This document shows, in pieces, positions 42,226 to 50,870 of a stretch of DNA of 64,000 nucleotides (position 1 is the stretch's first letter; every line of letters starts with the position of its first letter). The translations under genes and the position numbers were made by a program. The notes below the pieces were generated by a model. It made no database searches. It worked only from the letters and a program-made list of their open reading frames with translations, and was not told the origin of the DNA. The stretch is from a bacterium (GTDB lineage Bacteria > Elusimicrobiota > Elusimicrobia > Elusimicrobiales > UBA9959). The stretch spans positions 47,226 to 111,225 of the forward strand of contig JAJZPL010000007.1 of assembly GCA_021811185.1 (NCBI GenBank), read 5' to 3'.

Positions 42226-42687
42226 GTGATCAAGAAGTTTCCGCGCATCCTGGTCTGGGCCGCGATCGCGGCCCCGGCTTTTTTATTGCTGGCCGCCGGC
42301 GACCTGGCGCTGCGCTCCCGGAGCGCGCTTGCCGAGGCGGACAGGCAGGAAGCCTGGAGGAGCGCACCCGCGCTGAAAGCCGCCTATTTCGAAAACTCGT
42401 ACCGCGAAAAGCTGGACGCGCTGCAGGCGGAAGCCGCCGCCGGAAAGATAACCGGGGAAAGCGCGGCGCGCGAGGCGGCGCTGCTCAAGGCGGAAAGGGA
42501 TTTCCGCGTTTCCGAAAGCTCCGCCAAGATGGCTTACGTCTGGTACAAGACCGCGGCCGGGGAGTTCTCCTCCCCCTTTAACCCTTGGGCGAAGACCGCA
42601 CGAGAGAAGCTGCCGGATGCGCTGGCGGCCTGGCGCGCGGAACTGGCCGCGCAGGGGATAAAGACCGAACCCTGGATGACGGAATAA
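42226..42687 (+). CDS. Single-pass membrane protein, unknown function
   Basis: A 153-residue protein not recognised. An N-terminal helix (ILVWAAIAAPAFLLLAAGDLAL) anchors it; the remainder is a mostly helical periplasmic domain with many Ala, Glu and Lys (AALKAERDFRVSESSAKMAYVWYKTAAGEF) ending EPWMTE. The GTG start is one base after the receiver stop, so the two are coupled. It is the third gene of a tightly packed run that ends with pyrE. Confidence 0.6.
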   Translation: MIKKFPRILVWAAIAAPAFLLLAAGDLALRSRSALAEADRQEAWRSAPALKAAYFENSYREKLDALQAEAAAGKITGESAAREAALLKAERDFRVSESSAKMAYVWYKTAAGEFSSPFNPWAKTAREKLPDALAAWRAELAAQGIKTEPWMTE

Positions 42688-42730
42688 CGCAGGGAATACA
42701 ATCCCAGGAGCGGCGGACCTTTTTAAACGG

Positions 42731-43426
42731 ATGCGCCCTTTCAAGACCATAACAGGAATAATCTTAGCGCCCGCGGCGCTGGCCGCCGTTTGGGCCACCG
42801 GCGCCGCGCTGGGCCCCGCCCTGGCGAAGTTCAGCGTCACCTTCCCGCTGCTCGGCGGGGCGCTGGCCTGCGGGCTGCTGCACGCCTCCGGGCGCGGCAA
42901 GCGCCTTTACGTTACCGCCCACGAACTGACGCACGCGCTGGCCGCGGTCTTCAGCGGGGTCCGCGTGCGCAAGATCTCGGTAAAGCGCCAGAGCGGCTAC
43001 GTGCTGCTGGACTCCACTAATTCCTTCATTTCCCTCGCGCCGTACTTCATCCCGCTCTATACCCTGACCGTGGCGGCAGGGTACTGGCTGGCCGGGCGCT
43101 TCTGGCCCGCAGCCCAGTTCCGCCCGTGGTTCCTGGCCGCGGCGGGCTTCACGCTCACCTTCCACGTGCTGCACACCGCGGACGTGCTCACCGGCCCGGT
43201 GCAGAGCGACCTGAAGAAGGCGGGCGGGCCGGTCTTTTCCCTCCCGCTGCTGCTGCTGCTCAACTGCCTGGGGCTGACCGCGGCCATAAAACTGCTGTTC
43301 CCGGAACTGGTGCACGCCCGGGCCTACTGCGCCGGGGTGCTGCACGCCCAGGGCGCGGCTTACCGGGGAATTTACAGCGCCGCCTCTTACGTCTTCAATA
43401 CTGCTAAAATGTATTGGCGAACATGA
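42731..43426 (+). CDS. Membrane zinc metalloprotease-like protein (M50-like)
   Basis: A 231-residue protein with five or six membrane helices and a zinc motif HELTH at residues 64-68 (VTAHELTHALAAVFSGV), within a context typical of site-2 protease relatives. The second M50 motif (D-G-type) is not clear; FHVLHTADVLTGPVQSDLKK may take its place. It may therefore be an intramembrane protease or a non-catalytic homologue. No PDZ domain. Its stop overlaps the AsmA-like gene (ATGA), so they are translated together; a role in envelope upkeep is plausible. Confidence 0.65.
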   Translation: MRPFKTITGIILAPAALAAVWATGAALGPALAKFSVTFPLLGGALACGLLHASGRGKRLYVTAHELTHALAAVFSGVRVRKISVKRQSGYVLLDSTNSFISLAPYFIPLYTLTVAAGYWLAGRFWPAAQFRPWFLAAAGFTLTFHVLHTADVLTGPVQSDLKKAGGPVFSLPLLLLLNCLGLTAAIKLLFPELVHARAYCAGVLHAQGAAYRGIYSAASYVFNTAKMYWRT

Positions 43427-45603
43427 AACTCTTCAAGCAGATACTGGCCAGGATAATCTTCCTGCCGCTGATCCTGGCGGCCGGCATCGCCACCACGGCC
43501 TTGGTCGTAGCGCACTTCATGTTCAAGCCCGCCGACCTGGAGTCCGTGGTCGTAAACCAGTTCCAGGAGATCCTCAAGCGCCCGGTGCGCATAGAATGGG
43601 CGCGCCTGTCCGCCACCGGGGAGATAAAGATCAAAGGGCTGCAGGTTACGGAACCCGGGCCTGAGACCTTGGATTTTTTGAAAGCCGACTATATCTACGC
43701 CACTTACCGCCTGCTGCCGCTGCTGCGCCGCAAGATCGAGATCGACAGCGTGGTGCTGGTCTCGCCCAAGATCAGGCTGATCAAGCGCGCCGACGGAACC
43801 TGGAACATCGCCGACATCTTCTCCGCCTACCGCGGCGGCGGAAGCCACAGCCTGAACAAGATAGACCAGACCGAAATAAAGGACGGCGAACTTATCGTTT
43901 CCAACACCAGGTCGGGCGCGTCCTACGCTTTCGAACATTTCAACGCCACACTGAAAGACTTCAAACCCGAAGGCGACTGCCCCTTCTACGCCTCGGTCTT
44001 CCTGAAGAGCAACGCCTTCCGCCGCCCCGTGGAGGGCAGGCTGTACACCGAGGGCCTGGTCAACTTCGCCGCCTTCGACTGGACGAAGGCCGAAATAAAG
44101 GGCCTCAGCGCCGACCTTACGCTGCTGGAAAAGGCCGCGCATATCACCGGCGGCATAAAAAATTTCAGGCGCCCGGTAATAACGCTAAAAGCCGAAACCC
44201 CGGCCTTCAAGAGCACCGAGATGGCCTACCTGTTCAATTCGCCGATGGAGTTCACCGCCCCGCGCTCTTTCTGGGACATCAGCGCCGTCTTCACCTCCAC
44301 CAAAGCCGCCGAAGTGCGCCTTACGGCGAGGCCGCTGAACCTGAAGGCCGAAGGGACGTTCGACCTGTCGGTTTCCACCCCGCAATATTCCTTTACCGTC
44401 TGGGGCCCCCCGTTCAACCTGGACCAGGTCAAGAACTACGGGGCGAAGCTGCCGGTGGAGGATCCTTCCGGCAAGATCCAGGTCCGGCTTAAGGTATCTT
44501 CCAAGGACGGCAAACCCTTCCTCTCCCGGATCTTCGCGACCACGGCCAAGGCCGGCTTCCAGTACCGCAACCTTAAGGCCTCGGACCTGGACATGACGGC
44601 CCTGCTGGAGGAGAACTTCGCCAACAGTTACCTGACGGCCTCCGGCGGCAGGCTGGCCATGGGCAAGGACACGCTGAGCGGTCTCTCGCTCAAGACCCAG
44701 TTCTCCAAGGACGAACTGGAGATAAACTATTCCGGGCAGCTGAACGGCTACCCGGTGAAAGGCCGGACGGCCATCCTCCAGCCGTTCTCGCCGGAGAAGA
44801 CCGTGACCTTCACCGGGTATTCCAGGAACCTTGTATACTCCGAGATGAAGAACCTGATCCTGGGCGCGCGCGAGCTGCGCACCCCCCCGAAGAAAGGCCG
44901 CGTTTTCGAGTCCAAGCTGGCCTGGCTTAAGACGCTCAAGAACTCCATCCCCAGCGGCTACGCCGCGTTCAAGCTGCTCTACAAGGCGGACCATTTCAAG
45001 CATGAGTACCTGGACGCCACAGATTTCTATATGTCCGCCTCGCTCAAGAACATCACCGGGGACATCAGCAAGCTCCGCGGGGATATTTCCATCAAGTCCG
45101 GCCCCGGCACGTTCTACCAGGTGCAGAAGACCTCGGAGAAGGACAGGATCTATTACCTCGTCTCCATCCCGCTGCTGCAGATCTCGCGCATGAACCGGGC
45201 AGGAGCCCTCAAGTTCGGCTACCAGGTGGAGGACGTCTCTTTTAACTCCATCGGCGGGGACTACCGGATCGACGAAGGCAAGTCGGAAGTCAGGAACTTT
45301 TACATGGAAGGGAAGGACTTTTCCGCCTACGCTTCGGGCCAGATCGACTTTTCCAACGAAACCATGAAGTTAAAAATTTATACAATATCAGGTAAGTACT
45401 ATTCGATGGGCAGCCTGCCGGAAGCCATGACGGACGCCAGCGGCAAACCGGCGCTGGCCTTCACGCTGGAAGGCAAGATGAACAAGCCTGAGTTCAAGAT
45501 GCTGAGCCCGACGGACAGCGGCAAGATAATCAAGGCCGCCGCGCAGAAGGGCGCGGAGATAGATTTCGCTAAAATCGACCGTTTCGTAGGAGGAAAGCAA
45601 TAA
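43423..45603 (+). CDS. AsmA-family-like protein, large
   Basis: A 726-residue inner-membrane-anchored periplasmic protein. The anchor (IIFLPLILAAGIATTALVVAHF) is followed by the AsmA-like pattern: VVNQFQEILKRPVRIEWARL, GEIKIKGLQVTEPG, and KIEIDSVVLVSPKIRLIKRADG. Many long beta strands over the whole length fit a bridge-like lipid-transfer groove between membranes. The smaller relative at 25671 shares the start pattern. The start overlaps the metalloprotease stop and the stop overlaps the pyrE start (TAATG), so the three are one operon. Confidence 0.78.
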   Translation: MKLFKQILARIIFLPLILAAGIATTALVVAHFMFKPADLESVVVNQFQEILKRPVRIEWARLSATGEIKIKGLQVTEPGPETLDFLKADYIYATYRLLPLLRRKIEIDSVVLVSPKIRLIKRADGTWNIADIFSAYRGGGSHSLNKIDQTEIKDGELIVSNTRSGASYAFEHFNATLKDFKPEGDCPFYASVFLKSNAFRRPVEGRLYTEGLVNFAAFDWTKAEIKGLSADLTLLEKAAHITGGIKNFRRPVITLKAETPAFKSTEMAYLFNSPMEFTAPRSFWDISAVFTSTKAAEVRLTARPLNLKAEGTFDLSVSTPQYSFTVWGPPFNLDQVKNYGAKLPVEDPSGKIQVRLKVSSKDGKPFLSRIFATTAKAGFQYRNLKASDLDMTALLEENFANSYLTASGGRLAMGKDTLSGLSLKTQFSKDELEINYSGQLNGYPVKGRTAILQPFSPEKTVTFTGYSRNLVYSEMKNLILGARELRTPPKKGRVFESKLAWLKTLKNSIPSGYAAFKLLYKADHFKHEYLDATDFYMSASLKNITGDISKLRGDISIKSGPGTFYQVQKTSEKDRIYYLVSIPLLQISRMNRAGALKFGYQVEDVSFNSIGGDYRIDEGKSEVRNFYMEGKDFSAYASGQIDFSNETMKLKIYTISGKYYSMGSLPEAMTDASGKPALAFTLEGKMNKPEFKMLSPTDSGKIIKAAAQKGAEIDFAKIDRFVGGKQ

Positions 45604-46196
45604 TGTCCAAACTAGGAAAATTTGACGTGGTAGGACTGCTGCAGGAACACGGGGCCATTCTGAACGGCCATTTCCAGATCCCTTCGGGCTTCCACACGCA
45701 GACCTACATCCAGCCCTCGCTGGTGCTCCAGTACCCGCACCTGGCCCAGAAGGTGGCCAAGGAAATGGCGGCCAAGTTCCCGCAGGAGATCAACGTGGTG
45801 ATCTCCCCCTCCGTCGGCTCCATGGCGATAGGCCAGGAAGTGGCCCGTGTGAAAAAAGCCCGCTCGATCTTCACCGAGAAGATCAACGGCGTGATGGTGC
45901 TCAAACGCGATTTCAAGATCTCCGAAGGCGAGCGCGTGCTGGTGGTGGACGACGTGCTGAACACCGGCCGCCTGTGCGCCGAGGCCATCAACCTGGCCCG
46001 CGGCTACGGGGCCAAGGTCATAGGCGTGGCCGCTATAGTGGACCGCTCAACCGGAGACCTGACGCTGAACGTGCCGGTGCGCGGGCTGATCTCCTACCCG
46101 CTCCAGCTTTTCCCGCCGGACAACTGCCCGCTATGCAAGCAGAAACTGCCGCTGACCATCCCCGGCTCCTCGGCGCACCACCACGGCCAGGAGTAA
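45603..46196 (+). CDS. pyrE: Orotate phosphoribosyltransferase
   Basis: A 197-residue enzyme of pyrimidine synthesis, joining orotate and PRPP to give OMP. The PRPP loop RVLVVDDVLNTGRLCAEAINL is clear, with the ISPSVGSMAIGQEVARV and FTEKINGVMVLKRDFKI stretches before it. The C-terminus has two CxxC-like Cys (NCPLCKQKLPL), seen in the crenarchaeal/deep-branching type of PyrE. The start overlaps the AsmA-like stop by one base and has an aggagg site. A terminator follows. Confidence 0.94.
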   Translation: MSKLGKFDVVGLLQEHGAILNGHFQIPSGFHTQTYIQPSLVLQYPHLAQKVAKEMAAKFPQEINVVISPSVGSMAIGQEVARVKKARSIFTEKINGVMVLKRDFKISEGERVLVVDDVLNTGRLCAEAINLARGYGAKVIGVAAIVDRSTGDLTLNVPVRGLISYPLQLFPPDNCPLCKQKLPLTIPGSSAHHHGQE

Positions 46197-46212
46197 GCTG
46201 CCGGCGGGAACG

Positions 46213-46248
46213 GAGGACCGGAGAATTACGGCCGGTCCTCTCTTTTTT
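46213..46248 (+). terminator. Rho-independent terminator after pyrE
   Basis: Stem gaggaccgg / ccggtcctc (46213-46221, 46232-46240), ten-base loop, tail tcttttttc. Confidence 0.85.
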
Positions 46249-46271
46249 CAGTCCTCGGTCTTCCGGATCTT

Positions 46272-47057
46272 ATGAAAACCAAGTGTATCGCCCTGCTATC
46301 CGATTTCGGCACTAACGATCCCTTCGTAAGCACGATGAAAGGCGTGCTGCTGACCAAGGCGCCCGGCCTGACCATCATCGACATCACGCACCAGGTCCCG
46401 CCGCAGGATATCCAGACCGCGGCCTTCTATCTGATGGCGGCCATGGCATACATGCCGCCTCATACGCTGTTCATGACCGTGGTGGACCCGACGGTAGGCA
46501 CCGGGCGCGGCATCATCTGGGCCAAGACCGAGCATTACCAGTTCATCGCGCCGGATAACGGCCTGATCAGCTGGGTGGAGCAGATCGAAAAGATCAAAGA
46601 GGCCCGCTTTATCAGCAATTCCTCCCTGTTCATGGAGAATATCAGCTCCACCTTCCACGGGCGGGACATCATGGCGCCGGTGGCGGCGGCCATCGCCAAG
46701 GGCCTGCCCGAGAAGAAGATAGGCCCCGTCTTCAAAGAGTACCGCAGGTTCCCCTTCCCCCAGCCCGTGAAGGCCGGCAACCGCGTCACCGGGCAGGTGA
46801 TCGCCATAGACCATTTCGGCAACGTAATAACCAATATAAAGCGGGACTACCTGAGCGCCCGGGCTGTATTCAACATCTCCGACCGCATGCTGAAAGACCT
46901 GAAGCTGACCTACGCCTCGGTACCGGAGGGCGAAGCCCTGGCGGTGATAGGCTCATTCGGCTTCCTGGAGTTCTCCGTGCGCAACGGAAGTTTCGCGCGC
47001 GCGTTCGACGTAAAGATCGGCTCGACGGTGGAAGCCATAGTCTCGATAGACGAATAA
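46272..47057 (+). CDS. SAM hydrolase / fluorinase-like protein (DUF62)
   Basis: A 261-residue DUF62-family protein related to SAM-dependent chlorinase and fluorinase. The opening CIALLSDFGTNDPFVSTMKG with SAM-contacting Asp, the IDITHQVPPQDI stretch and VDPTVGTGRGIIWA are typical, and the C-terminal domain has AIDHFGNVITNIKRDYL. Most bacterial members hydrolyse SAM to adenosine and methionine using water activated by a conserved Asp-Arg-His triad; halogenases have other loops. Hydroxide adenosyltransferase activity is most likely. It precedes the RlmI-type gene by one base. Confidence 0.88.
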   Translation: MKTKCIALLSDFGTNDPFVSTMKGVLLTKAPGLTIIDITHQVPPQDIQTAAFYLMAAMAYMPPHTLFMTVVDPTVGTGRGIIWAKTEHYQFIAPDNGLISWVEQIEKIKEARFISNSSLFMENISSTFHGRDIMAPVAAAIAKGLPEKKIGPVFKEYRRFPFPQPVKAGNRVTGQVIAIDHFGNVITNIKRDYLSARAVFNISDRMLKDLKLTYASVPEGEALAVIGSFGFLEFSVRNGSFARAFDVKIGSTVEAIVSIDE

Positions 47058-47058
47058 C

Positions 47059-48243
47059 ATGACAAACCTCAAAACCCTTACCCTTAAACGCGACGCCCTC
47101 AAGCGCCGCTCCCGCGGCCACCTGTGGGTCTTCTCCAACGAACTGGAGAAGATCGACACGACCATCCCGCCCGGCACTATCTGCGGGCTGCTCTACCCCG
47201 ACGGCAAGCCCGCCGGCGTGGGCTTCTTCAACCCGAAAAGCCTGATAGCGCTGCGCCTGCTGGCCCAGAACACCCACAGCCTGCCGGAGGACTTCGTGAA
47301 GCAGCGCCTTTCGGCGGCTCTGGACTACCGGAAGATCCTCGGGATCGACCAGTTCTGCCGGCTCTGCTTCGGCGAATCCGACGGGCTGCCCGGCCTGGTG
47401 GTGGACCGCTTCGGCGACTCGCTGGTAGTGGAGATCCTTTCAGCCGGCATGGAGCTGCTCAAGGGCCAGGTCACGGAGGCGCTCCGCGACCTGCTCCAGC
47501 CCCGGGGCATCCTGTACCGGAACACGCATCATTTCCGCGAACTGGAAGGCCTCAAGATGTATGAAGAGACCGCCCACGGCAGCATGCCGGAAAAGGCGGA
47601 GATAGAGGAGAACGGGCTTAAGTACAAGGTCCCGATGTCCGGCGCGCAGAAGACCGGCTGGTACTTCGACCAGCGCGAGAACCGCGAGGCCCTCATCCCC
47701 TTCTTCGAAGGCCGCCGCGTGCTGGACCTGCACACTTACCTGGGCGCCTTCGCCATCACCGCGGCCAAGGCCGGCGCGGCGTCGGTCTGGGGTGTAGACT
47801 CGTCGGAGACGGCCATAGAGGCCGCCGGGATCAACGCCTCGCTGAACGGCGTTAAGGACAAGATCATCTTCAGGAAGGAAAAGGCCGAGCGCCTGTTGGA
47901 GGCCCTGGAAGCCGGCCAGCTGCCCGAGCGCCCCGACTTCATCCTGCTCGACCCGCCCAACATCGTACATAACAAGAAGAACCTGCCCCAGGCCCTCAAG
48001 ATGCTGGCCCGCATGGAAGGCGCGGCCATAAAGGCCCTGCCTGCCGGCGGCTACCTGGCGGTCTCCACCTGCTCCCACCATATCTCCCGCGGGATGTTCG
48101 TGGAAACCCTCTCGGGCGCGGTGGCCAAGGCCAACCGGAAGGCCGTGCTGGTGGAACTGCGCGGCCAGGCCAAGGACCACCCGATCCTTATCAGCATGCC
48201 GGAAACCGAGTACCTGCATTTCGCGCTGATCCGCATGGTCTGA
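47059..48243 (+). CDS. Class I SAM-dependent rRNA methyltransferase (RlmI-like)
   Basis: A 394-residue enzyme with an N-terminal PUA domain (residues 1-75; LKRDALKRRSRGHLWVFSNE and PDGKPAGVGFFNPKSLIALR), a middle domain (FGESDGLPGLVVDRFGDSLV), and a Rossmann SAM-binding domain (GRRVLDLHTYLGAFAITAAK, FILLDPPNIVHNKKNLPQAL). The layout is that of RlmI, which makes 5-methylcytidine in 23S rRNA in E. coli. The DPPN rather than a PC motif differs from true 5-methylcytosine enzymes, so the modified base is uncertain. It ends at a bidirectional terminator. Confidence 0.88.
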   Translation: MTNLKTLTLKRDALKRRSRGHLWVFSNELEKIDTTIPPGTICGLLYPDGKPAGVGFFNPKSLIALRLLAQNTHSLPEDFVKQRLSAALDYRKILGIDQFCRLCFGESDGLPGLVVDRFGDSLVVEILSAGMELLKGQVTEALRDLLQPRGILYRNTHHFRELEGLKMYEETAHGSMPEKAEIEENGLKYKVPMSGAQKTGWYFDQRENREALIPFFEGRRVLDLHTYLGAFAITAAKAGAASVWGVDSSETAIEAAGINASLNGVKDKIIFRKEKAERLLEALEAGQLPERPDFILLDPPNIVHNKKNLPQALKMLARMEGAAIKALPAGGYLAVSTCSHHISRGMFVETLSGAVAKANRKAVLVELRGQAKDHPILISMPETEYLHFALIRMV

Positions 48244-48266
48244 CCTGGCAGAAGGCATAAAAAACG

Positions 48267-48295
48267 AACAGGGCCGAATGGCCCTGTTTTTTTAT
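48267..48295 (+). terminator. Bidirectional rho-independent terminator
   Basis: Stem aacagggcc / ggccctgtt (48267-48275, 48280-48288), loop gaat, with T on the right and A on the left; serves the RlmI-type gene and the convergent receiver gene. Confidence 0.92.
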
Positions 48296-48314
48296 TCCGC
48301 CGGAAAGCGGTGGA

Positions 48315-48686
48315 TCAGTAAAGTATGCTTTTCACTACCTTGAGGATCTCTTCCTTGCTGGACGGCTTGGTGATATAGGTCTTGGCCCCGTAGCTGATGG
48401 CCTGCTGGATCTCGTTGATGCTGCCTTCCACCGTGAGCATCACCACGGGCACGCCCTTGGTGACCTTGTCGGACTTGATCTCCTTGCAGGCCGACAGGCC
48501 GTCCATCTTGGGCATGTGGATATCCAGCATTACCAGGGCGGGCAGTTCCTTGCGGGCCAGGTCCACGGCTTCCTGCCCGTTCTCGGCGCGCACCACCACG
48601 TAGCCCTCCTCCTCGAGCATGGAGCTGAGGATCTCGAGCATTTCGGAATCGTCGTCGGCGATAAGTATCTTGTTATGAAGGGCCAT
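48315..48686 (-). CDS. Single-domain response regulator
   Basis: A 123-residue CheY-like receiver. Acidic residues in LIADDDSEM, phospho-Asp55 in LVMLDIHMPKMDG, Thr in VMLTVEG and Lys in YITKPSSKEEI. The sequence type (HMPKMDGLSACKEIKSD) resembles regulators of the PilG/CheY group. No output domain. The gene stands alone between a terminator and tRNA-Phe. The Met at 48686 is the only sensible start; it has no strong ribosome-binding site. Confidence 0.93.
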   Translation of the reverse strand: MALHNKILIADDDSEMLEILSSMLEEEGYVVVRAENGQEAVDLARKELPALVMLDIHMPKMDGLSACKEIKSDKVTKGVPVVMLTVEGSINEIQQAISYGAKTYITKPSSKEEILKVVKSILY

Positions 48687-48758
48687 ATAGTTCTGGAGCC
48701 GGGTGAAGGATGAACAACGGGGAAGAGGATCGGCGCTTGCCTTGCTTTAAAAAGAATT

Positions 48759-48830
48759 TGCCGCGGGTTGGGATCGAACCAACGACACCTGGTTTTTCAG
48801 ACCAGTGCTCTACCACTGAGCTACCGCGGC
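48759..48830 (-). tRNA. tRNA-Phe (GAA)
   Basis: Complete cloverleaf: acceptor gccgcgg/ccgcggc, D stem gctc/gagc, anticodon loop ctgaaaa (anticodon GAA), T arm gttgg-ttcgatc-ccaac. CCA is not encoded. It borders the accessory region. Confidence 0.95.
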
Positions 48831-48886
48831 AAAATGTGGTATGACTACATAGCTAATATTAGCATTTTTTGAAAACGCTGTTAAGG

Positions 48887-48943
48887 TTTCTCTCGGCGTT
48901 TCTCTCGGCGTTGGTGTCCATATAGGTGTCCATCGGTGTCCAT
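48887..48943. repeat. Tandem 12-mer (x2) and ggtgtccat (x3) repeats
   Basis: tttctctcggcg occurs at 48887-48898 and 48899-48910. ggtgtccat occurs at 48913-48921, 48925-48933 and 48935-48943, and its reverse complement core tggacacc at 49148-49155. Repeats this close together suggest protein-binding sites, such as integrase arm sites beside a tRNA target. Confidence 0.7.
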
Positions 48944-49022
48944 ATCCCATATATTTACCGTCAAAGTTACGGCTCCGCGTGCCCGCTTTAATCCCCCCTA
49001 GTTTAATTATACCCGCCTAAAA

Positions 49023-49047
49023 TTTAATTGGCTTTTTCCCAATTAAA
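49023..49047 (-). repeat. A+T-rich hairpin downstream of the barrel gene
   Basis: tttaattgg (49023-49031) / ccaattaaa (49039-49047) with a seven-base loop. It could terminate the minus-strand gene ending at 49163, but lacks a clean T-run. Confidence 0.5.
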
Positions 49048-49162
49048 CTTTCGCCAGACGGAATTGGCAAGCATAGGGGAATCAGGTTGCTTCAATATGC
49101 TATCCGGAAAATTGTCCGACCCTAATATTCTGGTTCGTATCCCCAGGTGGACACCGACTTTT

Positions 49163-50299
49163 TTACCAGTTGGCAAAAGAATAGACTAGCGACACTGCTG
49201 CGGCTGTGCCGCCGAGATCGGCTTTATAAAGCTGTTCATTAGCTCCCAGGGGCTGACCTACGGCTTTAGTGCTAAGCGTTTTTCCGTTCTTTATTATCAG
49301 CCTGGCCTTGGAGCCATTAACGGTCGTAGTAAGTCCGCTGCTCTCGGCGGCCAGTATTTTCCGGAGAGAGAACCTTAAAGAGAAATTGCCGGCGCTTAAC
49401 GCCACCCCGGCTTCCGCATGGGGAACGGTTACGTCGCTTTTAAACAACACATTGCCGCCAACACCAGCCATGTTAGCCTGGTCGACAACATGGAGCGACA
49501 CCATATCCGCCCCGCCGCCCAGGTAAAGGCCGAAATGCCTGCCGAAATTGCGCCGGAGGTATACATTCGCCGCTTTATGCTTCGGGTCTACGGAAAGCGT
49601 GCCGTTATTGTCCCATTTAGCGCCGCCGCCCTTCTCGAACTCACCCGAGAGGCCTAACGTGTACTTTTTAGACAGATCCCGCTCGTAGAATAACTGAAAG
49701 CGCCCGCTCGTCTTAGTGTAAGTGATCTGTGAACCTGGATTCCCCTGCTGGAGCATCTCCAGGCTGTCCTTGTTCTTGGTAAAGTTAGAAGGACCTACGG
49801 AGAGGCCTATGTGATTCCTGGCAAAGGCCGTGGTCTCGCGCGGAGAAGGCCGAACCGCAGGGGGTTCAACCGGCTTAGGCTGCTCTGGTTCGGGTTTTAC
49901 GACCACGATAGACGCGGGCTCCTTTTTAGGCTCAGCCTTTACTTCGGGTTTTAATGCGACGGACTTAGCATTAAAAGTCTTGGTTATATCCGCGCCTGAT
50001 ACCCCGTCATGCACCTTAAATTCGATTTTTCCAGCCTGGGACTCCGTAGTGATAACCGGGCCACCATCAGCTATCAGTCCGGCTTGTCCAACATCTTGCG
50101 CCTCATCGGCTGAGATCTCTGTCAGACTTACTCCCTGTGCGGCCAGGTCGGACTTAAACTTTTCGACTGCAACCCGCCCATCCACCGTATCCATATCCGG
50201 TGAAAGCATTAACACAGCATTTTTCTGCGCCAAGGCCTCCACCGCATTCAGATGGACGATGAACAATAAGAGGAAAATTATTTTTGCGGCAACTTTCAT
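49163..50299 (-). CDS. Outer-membrane beta-barrel protein with Pro/Lys/Glu linker
   Basis: A 378-residue exported protein of unknown function. Signal peptide (FLLLFIVHLNAVEALAQ), an N-terminal globular region (about 24-115, with NAVLMLSPDMDTVDGRVA), a Pro/Glu/Lys/Val linker (about 118-155), then a C-terminal eight-stranded-type barrel (HIGLSVGPSNFTKNKDS, GRFQLFYERDLSKKYTLGLS, RNFGRHFGLYLGGGADMVS), ending with VSLVYSFANW, the aromatic end used by the barrel assembly machinery. I use the Met at 50299, whose neighbours form the signal peptide. Confidence 0.65.
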   Translation of the reverse strand: MKVAAKIIFLLLFIVHLNAVEALAQKNAVLMLSPDMDTVDGRVAVEKFKSDLAAQGVSLTEISADEAQDVGQAGLIADGGPVITTESQAGKIEFKVHDGVSGADITKTFNAKSVALKPEVKAEPKKEPASIVVVKPEPEQPKPVEPPAVRPSPRETTAFARNHIGLSVGPSNFTKNKDSLEMLQQGNPGSQITYTKTSGRFQLFYERDLSKKYTLGLSGEFEKGGGAKWDNNGTLSVDPKHKAANVYLRRNFGRHFGLYLGGGADMVSLHVVDQANMAGVGGNVLFKSDVTVPHAEAGVALSAGNFSLRFSLRKILAAESSGLTTTVNGSKARLIIKNGKTLSTKAVGQPLGANEQLYKADLGGTAAAVSLVYSFANW

Positions 50300-50379
50300 T
50301 AGAATAACCCGCATGTTTTCATCAACTTAACTGCTCTGAAGATTTCATATTTTCTGTTTTCGCTTATTCACAAGCTCTA

Positions 50380-50646
50380 TTACTTTCGACATGAAATAAC
50401 CGCCAAACGAATAGACATGATTAATGCCATTATGTTCGAAAGTATAATCAGCCAAACCAAATCGTATCTAGCATACCCAGATAATGCTTTTTCGCATATT
50501 GGCAAAAAGTTCTGTTGGCCGCTAGTCATTCTCATTAGGTTTGCACAAGCCGTGCCTGAAGACACATTCATAACTGGCAAATATATCAACACCAACACAA
50601 ACCAAACAGCAACAATTGCAAACCCGAATCTATCAACAGTTTTCAT
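50380..50646 (-). CDS. Small two-helix membrane protein, unknown
   Basis: An 88-residue protein not recognised. Two membrane helices (FAIVAVWFVLVLIYLPVM and LVWLIILSNIMALIMSI) flank a short loop with three Cys. An aagg site lies eight bases before the ATG at 50646. It is in the A+T-rich cassette behind the RHS-like tip and its partners, so it might be a second immunity or accessory protein; nothing in the sequence proves it. Confidence 0.45.
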   Translation of the reverse strand: MKTVDRFGFAIVAVWFVLVLIYLPVMNVSSGTACANLMRMTSGQQNFLPICEKALSGYARYDLVWLIILSNIMALIMSIRLAVISCRK

Positions 50647-50870
50647 ATTGCGCCTTACTATGTTTTCCCGAAATTCATTTTCCCATAGATTCGCTTTACT
50701 CCCCCATCGGAGTGACCTTCCCCCGCAATTCCTACCAGGCTGAATGGTTAAATTCCACACCACAAACAAATCAAAAACTAACTTTTGCCGACAATAACCT
50801 TTTCAACTTTATTTCCCGAGTCAATGTATAAATATAGAACTGTATGAGGTGGCAGTGGAGTTGAAACAAT

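Larger units (their letters stand above)
48831..49162. other. Gene-free stretch next to tRNA-Phe with short repeats
   Basis: 330 bases with no credible gene. Contents: a tandem 12-base repeat, three direct and one inverted copy of ggtgtcca, and a hairpin at 49023-49047. It is more A+T-rich than the flanks and may be the worn edge of an integrated element. Confidence 0.6.

Noticed and set aside
48887..48943. CRISPR-like array
   Set aside because: Repeat units are only 9-12 bases with spacers of 1-3 bases and no cas gene; not a CRISPR array.
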